Position numbers and translations under genes: made by a program
Assembly: GCF_000213055.1 (NCBI RefSeq)
Contig: NZ_CM001165.1
Coordinates: 3,742,945-3,806,944, forward strand
Source of the DNA: Streptomyces sp. Tu6071
GTDB taxonomy: Bacteria > Actinomycetota > Actinomycetes > Streptomycetales > Streptomycetaceae
DNA: 64,000 nucleotides
Direction: 5' to 3'
The notes under the pieces: generated by a model
The model's database searches: none
What the model saw: only the letters and a program-made list of their open reading frames with translations
Told to the model about the DNA's origin: nothing
In this document: positions 7,217 to 15,863 of the stretch, in pieces
How positions within the stretch are numbered: the first letter of the stretch is position 1
Layout of the letters: each line of letters begins with the position of its first letter

Positions 7217-8788
7217 TCACCGCCCCGCCACAAATCGCGCATGGTCCCTCTCCGTCACATTCGCGTACACGCACGCGAATTGCCCCACCGCCTCCTCGAA
7301 CTCCCCGCCCTTCCCGCAGTATCCGGCGATCACCCGAGGGTCGGCCGTGTGCGCGTGGGCGCGCGCCAGCAGCGCCCCCGTCATGCGCGCGTAGTCGTCC
7401 AGCTCCGCCGGTTCCAGCGACACCGGATCGACGCTGCCCTTCCGGTTTCGGAACTGCCTTACCTGATAGGGGCGTTCTTCGATCGTCGTCCAGCCCAGCA
7501 AGTGGTCGCTGACGACCTGCATCCGCCGCTGCCCGAGCACCACGCGCCGCCCCTCGTGCGTCACGGGCTCGGGCGGGGGGAATCCGGCCGTCGCGAGGTG
7601 CGGCAGGAGCACCGAGGGGCGCGCCTCCTTCACCTGGAGGACGAGCGGCTCGCCCCGGTGGTCGAGGAGCAGCACCACGTACGCGCGCGTGCCGACACTG
7701 CCCGTGCCGACGACGCGGAAGGCGACGTCGTGCACCGCGTAACGGGCGAGCAGCGGGAGCCGGTCCTCGGCGAGCGTCGGGAGCCAGTCGCCGAGCGCCC
7801 GCGCGACGGCCGCCGCCTCCGCGTCCCCGACGCGGCGCAGTACGGGCGGCGCGTCCACGAAGCGCCGCCCGCCGTCCGGCGTCGCCTCGGTCGAACGCGC
7901 CGCGAAGCGCGCGCTCGTGTTGCGGCGCGCCTTCGCCGCGACGCGCGCGAGCGTGCCCGCGAGGTCCTTCGCGTCGGCGTGCGAGACGAGGCTCTCGTCG
8001 GCGACGGCGTGCCAGGCGTCGAACGCGGGGAGCTTCGCGAGCAGCCGCATCGTGCGCCGGTACGCGCCCGCCGCGTCGCGCGCCGCGTCCGCGCACACGT
8101 CCTCGCCCGCCCCCGCCTCGCGCCCCGCGAGGACGAGTGAGGTCGCGAGCCGCTTCACGTCCCACTCCCAGGGCCCGTGCACGGTCTCGTCGAAGTCGTT
8201 GAGGTCGATGACGAGTTCGCCGCGCGCGTCCCCGTAGAGCCCGAAGTTCGCCGCGTGCGCGTCGCCGCACAGCTGGGCGCCCACACCGGTCACGGGCGTG
8301 CGCGCGAGGTCGTACGCCATCAGCCCGGCCGTGCCGCGCAGGAACGCGAAGGGGCTCGCGGCCATCCGCTCGGCGCGCAGCGGCGTGAGCGCGGGCAGCC
8401 GCCCCCGGTTCGACTCCGCGACGGCGTCGAGCGGATCGGGCCGGGCGGGATCGCGGACGAACTCCGCGTGCGCGCCGCGCGGCACCCGCGCGCGCAACGC
8501 CTTCCCGTACGCCTTGCCGCCCCCGGCCCCGCCCCGCCGCGCGAAACCGGCCACCTCGGGTATCCGTCCCGCCGACGTCCCGTCCTCCGCCCCGGTACGT
8601 ATCACCGCGGGCTCCCCGGCACGAACCGGGTCCCCGGCACGGGTCGCGGGCTCACCGGCACGAGCCGGGTCCTCGGCACGGGGCACGGGCTCCCCGGTAC
8701 GGGTCGCGGCACCCGTCTCCGTACGGGCCACCCCGCCCGTTCCCGTACGGTCCCCCGACGCCGTGCCCGCCGCCACCGTCTCCGTCAT
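7217..8788 (-). CDS. DUF2252 protein (kinase-like fold predicted)
   Basis: A 523-residue cytoplasmic protein. The N-terminal ~75 residues are low complexity with near-repeats (ARAGEPATRAGDPVRAGEP) from a degenerate tandem repeat in the DNA. The DUF2252 core begins near RIPEVAGFARRGG. Family motifs are GRLPALTPLRAERM, SPFAFLRGTA, GAQLCGDAHAANFGLYGD and VIDLNDFDETVHGPWEWDVK; GDAHxxN and DFDE resemble the catalytic and metal-binding loops of aminoglycoside-phosphotransferase-type kinases, so a small-molecule or protein kinase activity is possible but unproven. The start is ATG 8788, with a G-rich upstream site; the frame continues further but codes only Arg/Gly-rich sequence. Confidence 0.8.
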   Translation of the reverse strand: MTETVAAGTASGDRTGTGGVARTETGAATRTGEPVPRAEDPARAGEPATRAGDPVRAGEPAVIRTGAEDGTSAGRIPEVAGFARRGGAGGGKAYGKALRARVPRGAHAEFVRDPARPDPLDAVAESNRGRLPALTPLRAERMAASPFAFLRGTAGLMAYDLARTPVTGVGAQLCGDAHAANFGLYGDARGELVIDLNDFDETVHGPWEWDVKRLATSLVLAGREAGAGEDVCADAARDAAGAYRRTMRLLAKLPAFDAWHAVADESLVSHADAKDLAGTLARVAAKARRNTSARFAARSTEATPDGGRRFVDAPPVLRRVGDAEAAAVARALGDWLPTLAEDRLPLLARYAVHDVAFRVVGTGSVGTRAYVVLLLDHRGEPLVLQVKEARPSVLLPHLATAGFPPPEPVTHEGRRVVLGQRRMQVVSDHLLGWTTIEERPYQVRQFRNRKGSVDPVSLEPAELDDYARMTGALLARAHAHTADPRVIAGYCGKGGEFEEAVGQFACVYANVTERDHARFVAGR

Positions 8789-8935
8789 GCGCCGACCGCC
8801 CCCTCGTCCGCGCGCCCTCCCGCCCCACGGGGGTGCGGGTTCCGGGCGCTGTACGTGTGGCAGGCACCCTACGACGCGACCGCGCCGCTCCCCGAGGTCC
8901 CCTGGCACCGCGCCCTCAGCGGACCGGCCCGGACC

Positions 8936-9343
8936 TCAACAGCCCGGGTCCGCGTCCCCTGTCGCGCGGCGGACCGCCGCACGCGCCTCCGTGCAGGGGG
9001 AGCCCACGTTCTCCAGGTACTGCTCCGCCCAGTCGCCGAGCGAGGCGAGCGAGGGGCCGAGCGCCTCGCCGGCCTCGGTGAGGCGGTAGCGGACGCGCAG
9101 GGGCGGGCCCTCGTCGACCTCGCGCACGACGAGGCGCGCGCCCGCGAGTTCGGTGAGGCGGTCCGAGAGCATCCGCTCGCTGATGCCGGGGACGGCCCGG
9201 CGCAGATCGGCGAAGTGCGCGGGGCCCGGGATCAGCACGGCGACGATCAGTCCGGTCCAGCGTTTGCCCAGGAGGTTGAAGACGAGGGTCATCCCTCTGC
9301 CGACCTCGGTACACGCCGCGTCGCTCTCCGTCTTCTCCGCCAT
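8936..9343 (-). CDS. HxlR-family winged-helix regulator
   Basis: A 135-residue protein with the HxlR fold: VFNLLGKRWTGLIVAVLIPG, HFADLRRAVPGISERMLSDR (recognition helix) and a winged beta hairpin REVDEGPPLRVRYRLTEAG. HxlR proteins sense electrophiles, quinones or oxidants, often through a conserved cysteine near the N-terminus; a cysteine is present near residue 11 (AACTEVGRG), with others near the C-terminus. The start is ATG 9343 with GGGAGG close upstream. It is divergent from a FMN azoreductase, a typical HxlR target. The palindrome at 9384-9402 is the likely operator for both genes. Confidence 0.88.
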   Translation of the reverse strand: MAEKTESDAACTEVGRGMTLVFNLLGKRWTGLIVAVLIPGPAHFADLRRAVPGISERMLSDRLTELAGARLVVREVDEGPPLRVRYRLTEAGEALGPSLASLGDWAEQYLENVGSPCTEARAAVRRATGDADPGC

Positions 9344-9383
9344 GCCTCCCAGGGTACTGCCCACCCGAAGTCCACTGCGGAAA

Positions 9384-9402
9384 AGTAAGCACCTGTGTTA
9401 CT
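9384..9402. promoter_or_regulatory. candidate HxlR operator
   Basis: An inverted repeat, AGTAA-N9-TTACT, in the divergent region 9344-9656. It is A/T-rich against a very GC-rich background and lies 40 bases upstream of the HxlR start. The remainder of the gap (about 9420-9600) is a decayed GC-rich repeat of the CACGCC(C/G)TCGG type with no coding potential seen. Confidence 0.6.
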
Positions 9403-9656
9403 ACTAGTTGCAGAGGAAAGTTCACGCCTCGGCACGCCCCCGGGTGACACCCCCGGGTACGCCGCTGGTGCGCCCTCGGCACGCCATCGGTGCGCCCTGG
9501 ACACGCCCTCGGCGCACCGTTCCGGCTCGCCCTTCCGGCACGCCCCCGGCGTGAACGCGGCGCACCGGCTCGCGTCCCCGGGCCGCCGCGCCCGTGTCCC
9601 ACCCCCGTTCCCGTCCGTCCGGCACCGTCCGGAAGCACGAAGTACCTGGAGTCCCC

Positions 9657-10304
9657 ATGGCAACCCTGCTGCACATCGACTCGGCCCTCGCGCCCCAGCA
9701 GTCCTCCTCGCGCGAGGTCGGCGCCGCCTTCGTCAAGAACTGGCTGGAGGCGCACCCCGGCGGCACCGTCGTCCACCGCGACCTCGCCGCGCACCCCGTG
9801 CCGCACCTCGGCTGGGAGGCCCTCTCGGCCGACTTCGTGCCCGCCGGGCAGCACACCGAGGAGCAGCGCGCGGCCGTCGCGGTGCGCGAGGAACTGGTCG
9901 CCGAGCTGGAGGCCGCCGACGCGGTGCTGCTCGCCGCGCCCATGTACAACTTCTTGATCCCCTCGACGCTCAAGGCGTGGCTGGACCAGGTCATCGTCGT
10001 CGGGCGCACCGGCGGTCCCGAGAGCACCGTCAAGGGGCTGCCGTTCACCGTGATCGCGAGCCGGGGCGGTTCGTACGCGCCCGGGACGCCGCGCGAGAGC
10101 TTCGAGTTCGTGACGAACTACGTCGAGAAGCTGATCACCGGGATGCTGGGGGCCGAGGTCGACTTCATCGTGCCGGAGCTGACGCTGGCGCCCGTCAAGG
10201 AGGAGATGGCGGAGCTGCGACCGCTGGCGCACGCGAGCCGCGAGAAGGCATTCGAGGAGGCGGACGTCAAGGCGAGGGCGCTGGCCGCGCGACTGACTGT
10301 GTGA
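9657..10304 (+). CDS. azoR: FMN-dependent NADH-azoreductase / quinone reductase
   Basis: A 215-residue flavodoxin-fold enzyme of the AzoR family, which uses NAD(P)H and FMN to reduce quinones and azo bonds by two electrons. Motifs: N-terminal TLLHIDSALAPQQSSSREVG, the FMN loop APMYNFLIPSTLKAWLDQV, and VIASRGGSYAPGTPRESFEF. Start ATG 9657 has GGAG six bases upstream; the open frame extends further but only over intergenic repeat. Divergent from an HxlR regulator, which probably represses it until electrophilic or quinone stress. A T-poor GC hairpin-like stretch follows the stop. Confidence 0.9.
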   Translation: MATLLHIDSALAPQQSSSREVGAAFVKNWLEAHPGGTVVHRDLAAHPVPHLGWEALSADFVPAGQHTEEQRAAVAVREELVAELEAADAVLLAAPMYNFLIPSTLKAWLDQVIVVGRTGGPESTVKGLPFTVIASRGGSYAPGTPRESFEFVTNYVEKLITGMLGAEVDFIVPELTLAPVKEEMAELRPLAHASREKAFEEADVKARALAARLTV

Positions 10305-10445
10305 GGTCTCACCCTCCGGCGGGGTTCCGGGGCTTCGCCCCGGGGCCCCGGCCCGTCGGCCGGCCTCGTGGTCAAGGCCCGGCCCGCCCCTCAGCCCGCG
10401 CCCCGGCCCGCCCCTCGGCCCGGTACGGATCGGCACCGACGCAAA

Positions 10446-10479
10446 AAGAGGCGGCACCGTTGTCACGGTGCCGCCTCTT
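10446..10479 (-). terminator. intrinsic terminator of tRNA-Leu
   Basis: A 15-base perfect stem (10446-10460 with 10465-10479) and a 4-base loop. Read leftward, it is followed by a run of T, so it terminates the tRNA-Leu transcript; the stem could also act on azoR readthrough from the other side. Confidence 0.85.
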
Positions 10480-10485
10480 ACTGTG

Positions 10486-10569
10486 TGCGCGAGGGGGGAG
10501 TTGAACCCCCACGCCCTTTCGGGCACTGGAACCTGAATCCAGCGCGTCTGCCTATTCCGCCACCCGCGC
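10486..10569 (-). tRNA. tRNA-Leu (anticodon CAG)
   Basis: An 84-nucleotide class II tRNA. The acceptor stem is GCGCGGG with CTCGCGC (one G-U pair), discriminator A. The anticodon loop TTCAGGT gives CAG. A variable arm with a GAAA loop and a T loop GTTCAAC follow. CCA is not encoded. A possible -10 TAATCT lies at 10611-10616 on the minus strand. Confidence 0.95.
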
Positions 10570-11342
10570 ATATTGGGTGTCTGCCGCCGTGTTGCCCTGG
10601 CGACATCAGAAGATTAGCACGCTGACCGGGTCGGATTCATCTCGCTTCCGGTGACCCCCACCACCCCGCCGGACCCGGCCCGGACAGGCCCGCCGCACCC
10701 GCGCGGGAGACCCGCCGCACCCGCGCACGGAGACCACGCGGAGAGACCTGCCACACCGTACGGACCGCCCCTCGCCCCCGCCCGACGCCGCCCCCACCCC
10801 TCCCCCCACAACGCCCCCACCCTCAGCGGAAGCCCCACCGCCAAGCACCCCCGACCCGACAACAGCCCCCGGCCGAAGCCCCACCACCACCCGCCTTCCG
10901 CCCCAGCGCCCCCGCTTTCCCCCCGCCGCCACGCGCTCCGAACCCCCCTGGCCACGCGCCCCCACCCCCGCCCGGAGCGCCCCCGCCCGCCCCCTTCGCT
11001 CCCGCTGTCGCCCCCGCCCCCGACCCCGCCCCCGCGCAGCTCGTGGCCGAGGTGGGGGACACTGGGCGGTGAGCGGCTTTACGATCCCTGTTCGAGAGGA
11101 CGGGGGCGGAAGCGGTCCACGGTCCAACACCGCGTATCTGTACCGGATTCGGCGCACTCGCGGCGCTGTCGGCGGGTACGTCTTGTGAGGGGCGACACTC
11201 GTGACCGGGGGCGACAGGGGGAACCACCCGTTTTCCCCGCGCGTGGATACGATCAGTAAGCAGTACCAGTAGCGGTACGGACGAAGTACAAGACGCGGTA
11301 CAGACGCAGTACAGCGACGAGCACGGCTTGGGAGGTGCCCTC
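10570..11342. other. 773-base non-coding gap before fhaA
   Basis: The middle (about 10650-11040) is very C-rich on the plus strand and opens long Pro/Arg-rich frames on both strands with no recognisable domain, so I call no gene. The right end (about 11230-11340) is less GC-rich, contains short repeats of the form AGTAC/CGGTAC, and should carry the fhaA promoter. A strong site GGGAGGTG precedes fhaA. Confidence 0.5.
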
Positions 11343-12182
11343 ATGGGAGTCATGAAACGGTTCGAGCAGCGCCTCGAAGGTCTGGTCAACGGCACCTTCG
11401 CGAAGGTCTTCAAGTCCGAGGTGCAGCCCGTCGAGATCGCCGGAGCGCTCCAGCGCGAGTGCGACAACAACGCGACGATCTGGAACCGTGACCGGACCGT
11501 CGTGCCCAACGACTTCATCGTCGAGCTGAGCGCCCCCGACTTCGAGCGCCTCAGCCCGTACTCCGGGCAGCTCGGCGACGAGCTGGCGGGCATGGTGCGC
11601 GACTACGCGCAGCAGCAGCGGTACACGTTCATGGGTCCCATCAAGGTCCACCTGGAACGTGCCGAGGACCTCGACACCGGCCTCTACCGCGTCCGCAGCC
11701 GCACGCTCGCCTCCAGCACGAGCGCCGAGGCGCAGCAGCAGGCCCCGCAGTCCCAGCCCCACGCCGCACCGCCCGGCTACGGCTACCCGCCCCGCCCCGC
11801 GAGCGCGCCGCCGATGCCCCAGGGACCGCCCCCCGGGCAGCCCCACGCCCAGCCGGTGCGCCCCGCGCCCGCGCCCGGCGGAGGTTTCGGCGGGCAGGAC
11901 CGGACCAGACGCTGGGTGGAGATCAACAACAACCGCCACCAGATCACCCGCTCGACGCTGGTGCTCGGCCGCAGCACCGAAGCCGATGTGCGGATCGACG
12001 ATCCCGGCGTCTCGCGCCGGCACTGCGAGATCCGGACCGGAACGCCCTCGACGATCCAGGATCTCGGGTCCACCAACGGCATCGTGGTGGACGGGCAGCA
12101 CACCACCCGCGCTACGCTCCGCGACGGCTCGCGGATCGTCGTGGGCAACACGACCATTATTTTCCGGCAAGCCGAAGGGTGA
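11343..12182 (+). CDS. fhaA: FhaA: DUF3662 plus FHA-domain protein
   Basis: A 279-residue cytoplasmic adaptor. Residues 1-~125 are the DUF3662 (FhaA N-terminal) domain, beginning MGVMKRFEQRLEGLVNGTFA. A Pro/Gln/Gly-rich linker (~130-190) leads to a C-terminal FHA domain with the phosphothreonine-binding loops LGRS, SRRHCEIR and QDLGSTNG. In mycobacteria FhaA binds the phosphorylated pseudokinase part of MviN and regulates peptidoglycan precursor flipping; here the pseudokinase and murJ lie 48 kb away on the other side of oriC. ATG 11343 is chosen because GGGAGGTG lies six bases upstream. It is the first gene of the fhaA-fhaB-pstP-rodA-pbpA-pknB operon. Confidence 0.93.
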   Translation: MGVMKRFEQRLEGLVNGTFAKVFKSEVQPVEIAGALQRECDNNATIWNRDRTVVPNDFIVELSAPDFERLSPYSGQLGDELAGMVRDYAQQQRYTFMGPIKVHLERAEDLDTGLYRVRSRTLASSTSAEAQQQAPQSQPHAAPPGYGYPPRPASAPPMPQGPPPGQPHAQPVRPAPAPGGGFGGQDRTRRWVEINNNRHQITRSTLVLGRSTEADVRIDDPGVSRRHCEIRTGTPSTIQDLGSTNGIVVDGQHTTRATLRDGSRIVVGNTTIIFRQAEG

Positions 12183-12192
12183 AGCGGGGGCA

Positions 12193-12714
12193 ATGTCAGA
12201 GCTGACCCTGACGGTCATGCGGCTGGGTTTCCTGGCTGTTCTGTGGCTGTTCGTCATCGTGGCCGTCCAGGTCATCCGCAGCGACCTCTTCGGTACGCGA
12301 GTCACCCAGCGCGGTTCGCAGCGCCGGGCCCAGCGCGGGGGTGGCGACGGGGGCAGGGCGCGCGCCGCGAGCAGCCCCCCGCCGCAGCGCCAGCAGCAGG
12401 GCGGCAGGCAGCGCCGGGGCGCGCCCACCAAGCTGATCATCAGCGAGGGCAGCCTCACGGGCACGACGGTCGCCCTCCAGGGGCAGACCATCACGCTCGG
12501 CCGCGCGCACGACTCCACGATCGTCCTCGACGACGACTACGCCTCCAGCCGCCATGCCAGGATCTACCCCGATCGCGACGGGCAGTGGATCGTCGAGGAC
12601 CTCGGTTCCACCAACGGCACCTACCTGGACCGCAACCGGCTCACCACGCCGGCCCCCGTCCCGCTGGGCGCGCCGATCCGCATCGGCAAGACCGTGATCG
12701 AGCTGCGGAAGTAG
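12193..12714 (+). CDS. fhaB: FhaB (FipA-type): membrane-anchored FHA-domain protein
   Basis: A 173-residue protein with an N-terminal transmembrane helix (VMRLGFLAVLWLFVIVAVQV), a basic Gln/Arg linker (~35-80), and a C-terminal FHA domain with LGRAHDS, SSRHARIY and EDLGSTNGTYLDRN. FHA domains bind phosphothreonine on PknB substrates; in mycobacteria FipA (FhaB) links PknB signalling to FtsZ/FtsQ and division. The start ATG 12193 lies ten bases after the fhaA stop, with a G-rich upstream site. Membership in the operon is clear from spacing and order. Confidence 0.92.
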   Translation: MSELTLTVMRLGFLAVLWLFVIVAVQVIRSDLFGTRVTQRGSQRRAQRGGGDGGRARAASSPPPQRQQQGGRQRRGAPTKLIISEGSLTGTTVALQGQTITLGRAHDSTIVLDDDYASSRHARIYPDRDGQWIVEDLGSTNGTYLDRNRLTTPAPVPLGAPIRIGKTVIELRK

Positions 12715-12723
12715 TACGACAAA

Positions 12724-12878
12724 TGAGCGAGCGGAGCGAGCGAACCCCGGCGGCCACGAAGGCGTCCGCCGCGGCGGTCCCCGACGCGGAACCGACCGTG
12801 CTCCCGACCGGAGGGTGGGCAGTGTGGCTCGACAGGACCGGTTGTCCCCGGACCAGCCGAGAGGCGAGGTACGCATGA
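12724..12878 (+). CDS. possible 51-residue small ORF between fhaB and pstP
   Basis: An open frame starting ATG 12724 (MSERSERTPAATKAS) that ends in a four-base ATGA overlap with the pstP start, the classic arrangement for translational coupling. Third positions are mostly G/C at the 5' end, less so later. There is no good ribosome site and no known domain, and the first codons coincide with an AGCGAGCGGAGCGAGCG repeat common in such genomes. It may be real, or simply the pstP leader. Confidence 0.25.
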
Positions 12879-14416
12879 GTCTTTCCCTGCGTTTCGCCGC
12901 CGGCTCGCACAAGGGCATGATCCGTCAGGGCAACGAGGACTCCGGCTACGCCGGTCCCCGGCTGCTCGCCATCGCCGACGGCATGGGCGGCGCGGCGGCG
13001 GGCGAGGTCGCCAGCTCCGAGGTGATCTCCTCGCTCGTCGATCTCGACGACGAGATCCCCGGCTCCGACATCCTCACCTCGCTCGGCGTCGCCGTGCAGC
13101 GCGCCAACGAGCGCCTGCGGCTCATGGTCGAGGAGGACCCCCAGCTCGACGGCATGGGCACGACGCTCACGGCGCTGCTCTGGACCGGGCAGCGCCTCGG
13201 CCTCGTCCACGTCGGCGACTCCCGCGCGTACCTCCTGCGCGACGGCGTCCTCACCCAGATCACCCAGGACCACACCTGGGTCGCGCGCCTCGTCGACGAG
13301 GGCCGGATCACCGAGGAAGAGGCCACGACGCACCCGCAGCGCTCGCTGCTCATGCGCAACCTCGGCAGCGCCGACCAGGTCGAACCCGATCTCTCGATCC
13401 GCGAGGTGCGCCCGGGCGACCGCTACCTGCTCTGCTCCGACGGGCTCTCCGGTGTCGTCAGCCACCAGACGATGGAGGAGACCCTCGCGAGCTACCAGGG
13501 CCCGCAGGAGACGGTCCAGGACCTCATCCAGCTCGCGCTGCGCGGCGGCGGCCCCGACAACGTGACGGTCATCGTCGCCGACGTCCTCGACGTCGACCAC
13601 GGCGACACGATGTCCGTCGCCCTCAACGACACCCCCGTCGTCGTCGGCGCGGTCGCCGAGAACCAGCACCAGTCCCACGACGACGGCGCGATGCAGACCC
13701 CGGCCGGTCGCGCCTCCGGCCTCGGCCGCCAGGCGCAGGGCGGCGGCTACGGTGCCGCGGGCTCCGGCGCCGCGCCCTCGTACGCCCCGGACGACTGGGA
13801 CGACGACGGCGACTACGGGAAACCGCGCGGCGGCAGGCGCTGGCTCAAGCGGAGCCTGTGGACCGTCGTCGCGCTCGCCGTGATCGGCGGCGGCCTCTAC
13901 GGCGGCTACCGCTGGACCCAGAACCAGTACTACGTGGGCGTCGAGGACGACCACGTCGCCCTCTACCAGGGCATCAGCCAGGACCTCGCCTGGATCGACC
14001 TCTCGAAGGTCGACCGCTCCCACCCCGAGATCGAACTCAAGTACCTGCCGCCCTACCAGCAGAAGCAGGTCGAGAGCACGATCACGGAGTCCTCGCGCGC
14101 CGAGGCCCAGAAGAAGATCGACGAACTGGACACCCAGGCCGGGGCGTGCAAGAAGGACGCCGAGCGCCGCAAGGCCGCCGCCAGGGCCCAGGCCGAGAAG
14201 GAGGCCAGGGACAAGCGCGCGAAGGAGCAGCGGGAGAAGGAGCAGCAGGGCAGCGCGGGCACCCCGCAGGACGCCACCCCGGGCACCACGCCCGGCGGCA
14301 CGAGCACCGCGAACCCCGTCGCCTGGCACGCCACCACGACCGCAGCAAGCCCGTCGCCCGGCCCCAGCCTCTCGGAGGAAGAGCAGAAGCTGGTCCCGCT
14401 GTGCGGAAAGCAGTAA
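12875..14416 (+). CDS. pstP: PstP: membrane PP2C-type Ser/Thr protein phosphatase
   Basis: A 513-residue protein. Residues 1-~245 form the PP2C domain with its metal-binding motifs: GNEDSGYAG, ADGMGGAAAGEVAS, DGMGTTLTALLW, VGDSRAYLLRDG, CSDGLSGVV and GGPDNVTVIVADV. A Gly/Asp-rich juxtamembrane linker leads to one transmembrane helix near residues 326-347 (VVALAVIGGGLYGGYRW) and an extracellular region with a charged coiled coil (EAQKKIDELDTQAGACKKDA). It removes phosphates placed by PknB on kinases and cell-wall proteins, using Mn2+. Start ATG 12875 gives the standard N-terminus and follows GAGGCGAGGT; GTG 12815 is possible. Confidence 0.93.
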   Translation: MSLSLRFAAGSHKGMIRQGNEDSGYAGPRLLAIADGMGGAAAGEVASSEVISSLVDLDDEIPGSDILTSLGVAVQRANERLRLMVEEDPQLDGMGTTLTALLWTGQRLGLVHVGDSRAYLLRDGVLTQITQDHTWVARLVDEGRITEEEATTHPQRSLLMRNLGSADQVEPDLSIREVRPGDRYLLCSDGLSGVVSHQTMEETLASYQGPQETVQDLIQLALRGGGPDNVTVIVADVLDVDHGDTMSVALNDTPVVVGAVAENQHQSHDDGAMQTPAGRASGLGRQAQGGGYGAAGSGAAPSYAPDDWDDDGDYGKPRGGRRWLKRSLWTVVALAVIGGGLYGGYRWTQNQYYVGVEDDHVALYQGISQDLAWIDLSKVDRSHPEIELKYLPPYQQKQVESTITESSRAEAQKKIDELDTQAGACKKDAERRKAAARAQAEKEARDKRAKEQREKEQQGSAGTPQDATPGTTPGGTSTANPVAWHATTTAASPSPGPSLSEEEQKLVPLCGKQ

Positions 14417-14441
14417 GCACCACAGGGGGCCGGATCACACC

Positions 14442-15863
14442 ATGAGCAGCAGTACGACACAGACCTCGACCATCGGTTCCATCGGCGCGCCCAGCCGCCG
14501 CAACACCGAACTCGCCCTTCTCGTCTTCGCCGTCGTCATCCCCGTCTTCGCCTACGCGAACGTCGGGCTCGCGATCGACGGCTCGCTCCCCGCGGGCCTC
14601 CTCGGGTACGGGATCGGGCTCGGCCTCCTCGCGGGCGTCGCGCACCTCGTGGTGCGCCGCTTCGCGCCGTACGCGGACCCGCTGCTGCTGCCGCTCGCGA
14701 CGCTGCTCAACGGGCTGGGGCTCGTCGTCATCTGGCGACTGGACCAGTCCGAGCGGCTCCAGCAGGTGAAGACGTTCGCGCCCGCCGCGCCCAAGCAGCT
14801 CCTGTACTCGGCGATCGGCATCGCGCTCTTCGCCGCCGTGCTCATGGTCCTCAAGGACCACCGCATCCTCCAGCGGTACACGTACATCTCCATGGTCGGC
14901 GCGATCTTCCTGCTGCTCCTGCCGCTCGTGCCGGGGCTCGGCGTGAACATCTTCGGCGCGAAGATCTGGATCCGCGTCGCCGGATTCCAGATCCAGCCGG
15001 GGGAGTTCGCGAAGATCGTCATCACGGTCTTCTTCGCCGGGTACCTCATGGTGAAGCGGGACGCGCTCGCCCTCGCGAGCCGCCGCGTCCTCGGCCTGTA
15101 CCTGCCGCGCGGGCGCGACCTCGGCCCGATCATCGCCGTGTGGATCATGTCGATCCTCATCCTGATCTTCGAGACCGACCTCGGTACCTCGCTGCTCTTC
15201 TTCGGGATGTTCATCGTCATGCTGTACGTGGCGACCGAGCGCACGAGCTGGATCGTCTTCGGTCTGCTCATGTCGGCGGCGGGCGCGGTCGGCGTCGCCT
15301 CCTTCGAACCGCACGTGCACAGCCGTGTGCAGGCGTGGCTCGACCCGGCGCACGAGTGGGAGCTGGCGAAGACGCAGCTCGGTCACACGCAGCAGTCGAT
15401 GGAGGCGCTGTGGTCCTTCGGCTCCGGCGGCACCCTGGGCACCGGTCTCGGCCAGGGCAACTCGGACCTCATCGGCTTCGCCGCGAACTCCGACTTCATC
15501 CTCGCGACCTTCGGTGAGGAGCTGGGCCTCACCGGGCTCATGGCGATCCTGATCATCTACGCCTTGATCGCGGAGCGGGGGCTGCGCACCGCCCTCGCCG
15601 CGCGCGACCCCTTCGGCAAGCTCCTCGCCGCCGGTCTCGCCGGGGCCTTCGCGATCCAGGTCTTCGTCGTCGCGGGTGGTGTCATGGGCCTCATCCCGCT
15701 CACCGGTATGACGATGCCGTTCCTCGCGTACGGCGGCTCCTCCGTCATCGCCAACTGGGCGCTCATCGCCATCCTGCTCCGTATCAGCGATACGGCCCGC
15801 AGGCCGGCCCCGGCACCCGCACAGAACTCCGATGCCGAGATGACGCAGGTGGTCCGCCCGTGA
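14442..15863 (+). CDS. rodA: RodA/FtsW-family SEDS peptidoglycan glycosyltransferase
   Basis: A 473-residue SEDS protein with about ten transmembrane helices, polymerising lipid II glycan strands together with the class B PBP encoded next. Typical motifs are WIRVAGFQIQPGEFAKI, FETDLGTSLLFFGMF, the long loop GTGLGQGNSDLIGFAANSDF followed by IFATFGEELG-like LATFGEELG, and the C-terminal GMTMPFLAYGGSSVIANW. A short polar N-terminus precedes helix 1. The last codons overlap pbpA by four bases (GTGA), so the pair is translationally coupled, as expected of a SEDS/PBP complex. The pairing with pbpA points to elongation or sporulation wall synthesis rather than the dcw-cluster FtsW. Confidence 0.92.
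   Translation: MSSSTTQTSTIGSIGAPSRRNTELALLVFAVVIPVFAYANVGLAIDGSLPAGLLGYGIGLGLLAGVAHLVVRRFAPYADPLLLPLATLLNGLGLVVIWRLDQSERLQQVKTFAPAAPKQLLYSAIGIALFAAVLMVLKDHRILQRYTYISMVGAIFLLLLPLVPGLGVNIFGAKIWIRVAGFQIQPGEFAKIVITVFFAGYLMVKRDALALASRRVLGLYLPRGRDLGPIIAVWIMSILILIFETDLGTSLLFFGMFIVMLYVATERTSWIVFGLLMSAAGAVGVASFEPHVHSRVQAWLDPAHEWELAKTQLGHTQQSMEALWSFGSGGTLGTGLGQGNSDLIGFAANSDFILATFGEELGLTGLMAILIIYALIAERGLRTALAARDPFGKLLAAGLAGAFAIQVFVVAGGVMGLIPLTGMTMPFLAYGGSSVIANWALIAILLRISDTARRPAPAPAQNSDAEMTQVVRP

Noticed and set aside
6005..8270. Long frames antisense to the J-domain and DUF2252 genes
   Set aside because: Arg/Gly-rich or repetitive, mirror the third-position bias of the real genes, and carry no motif.
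10651..11259. Pro-rich 202-codon frame before fhaA
   Set aside because: No domain, no ribosome site, low complexity; better explained as C-rich intergenic DNA.
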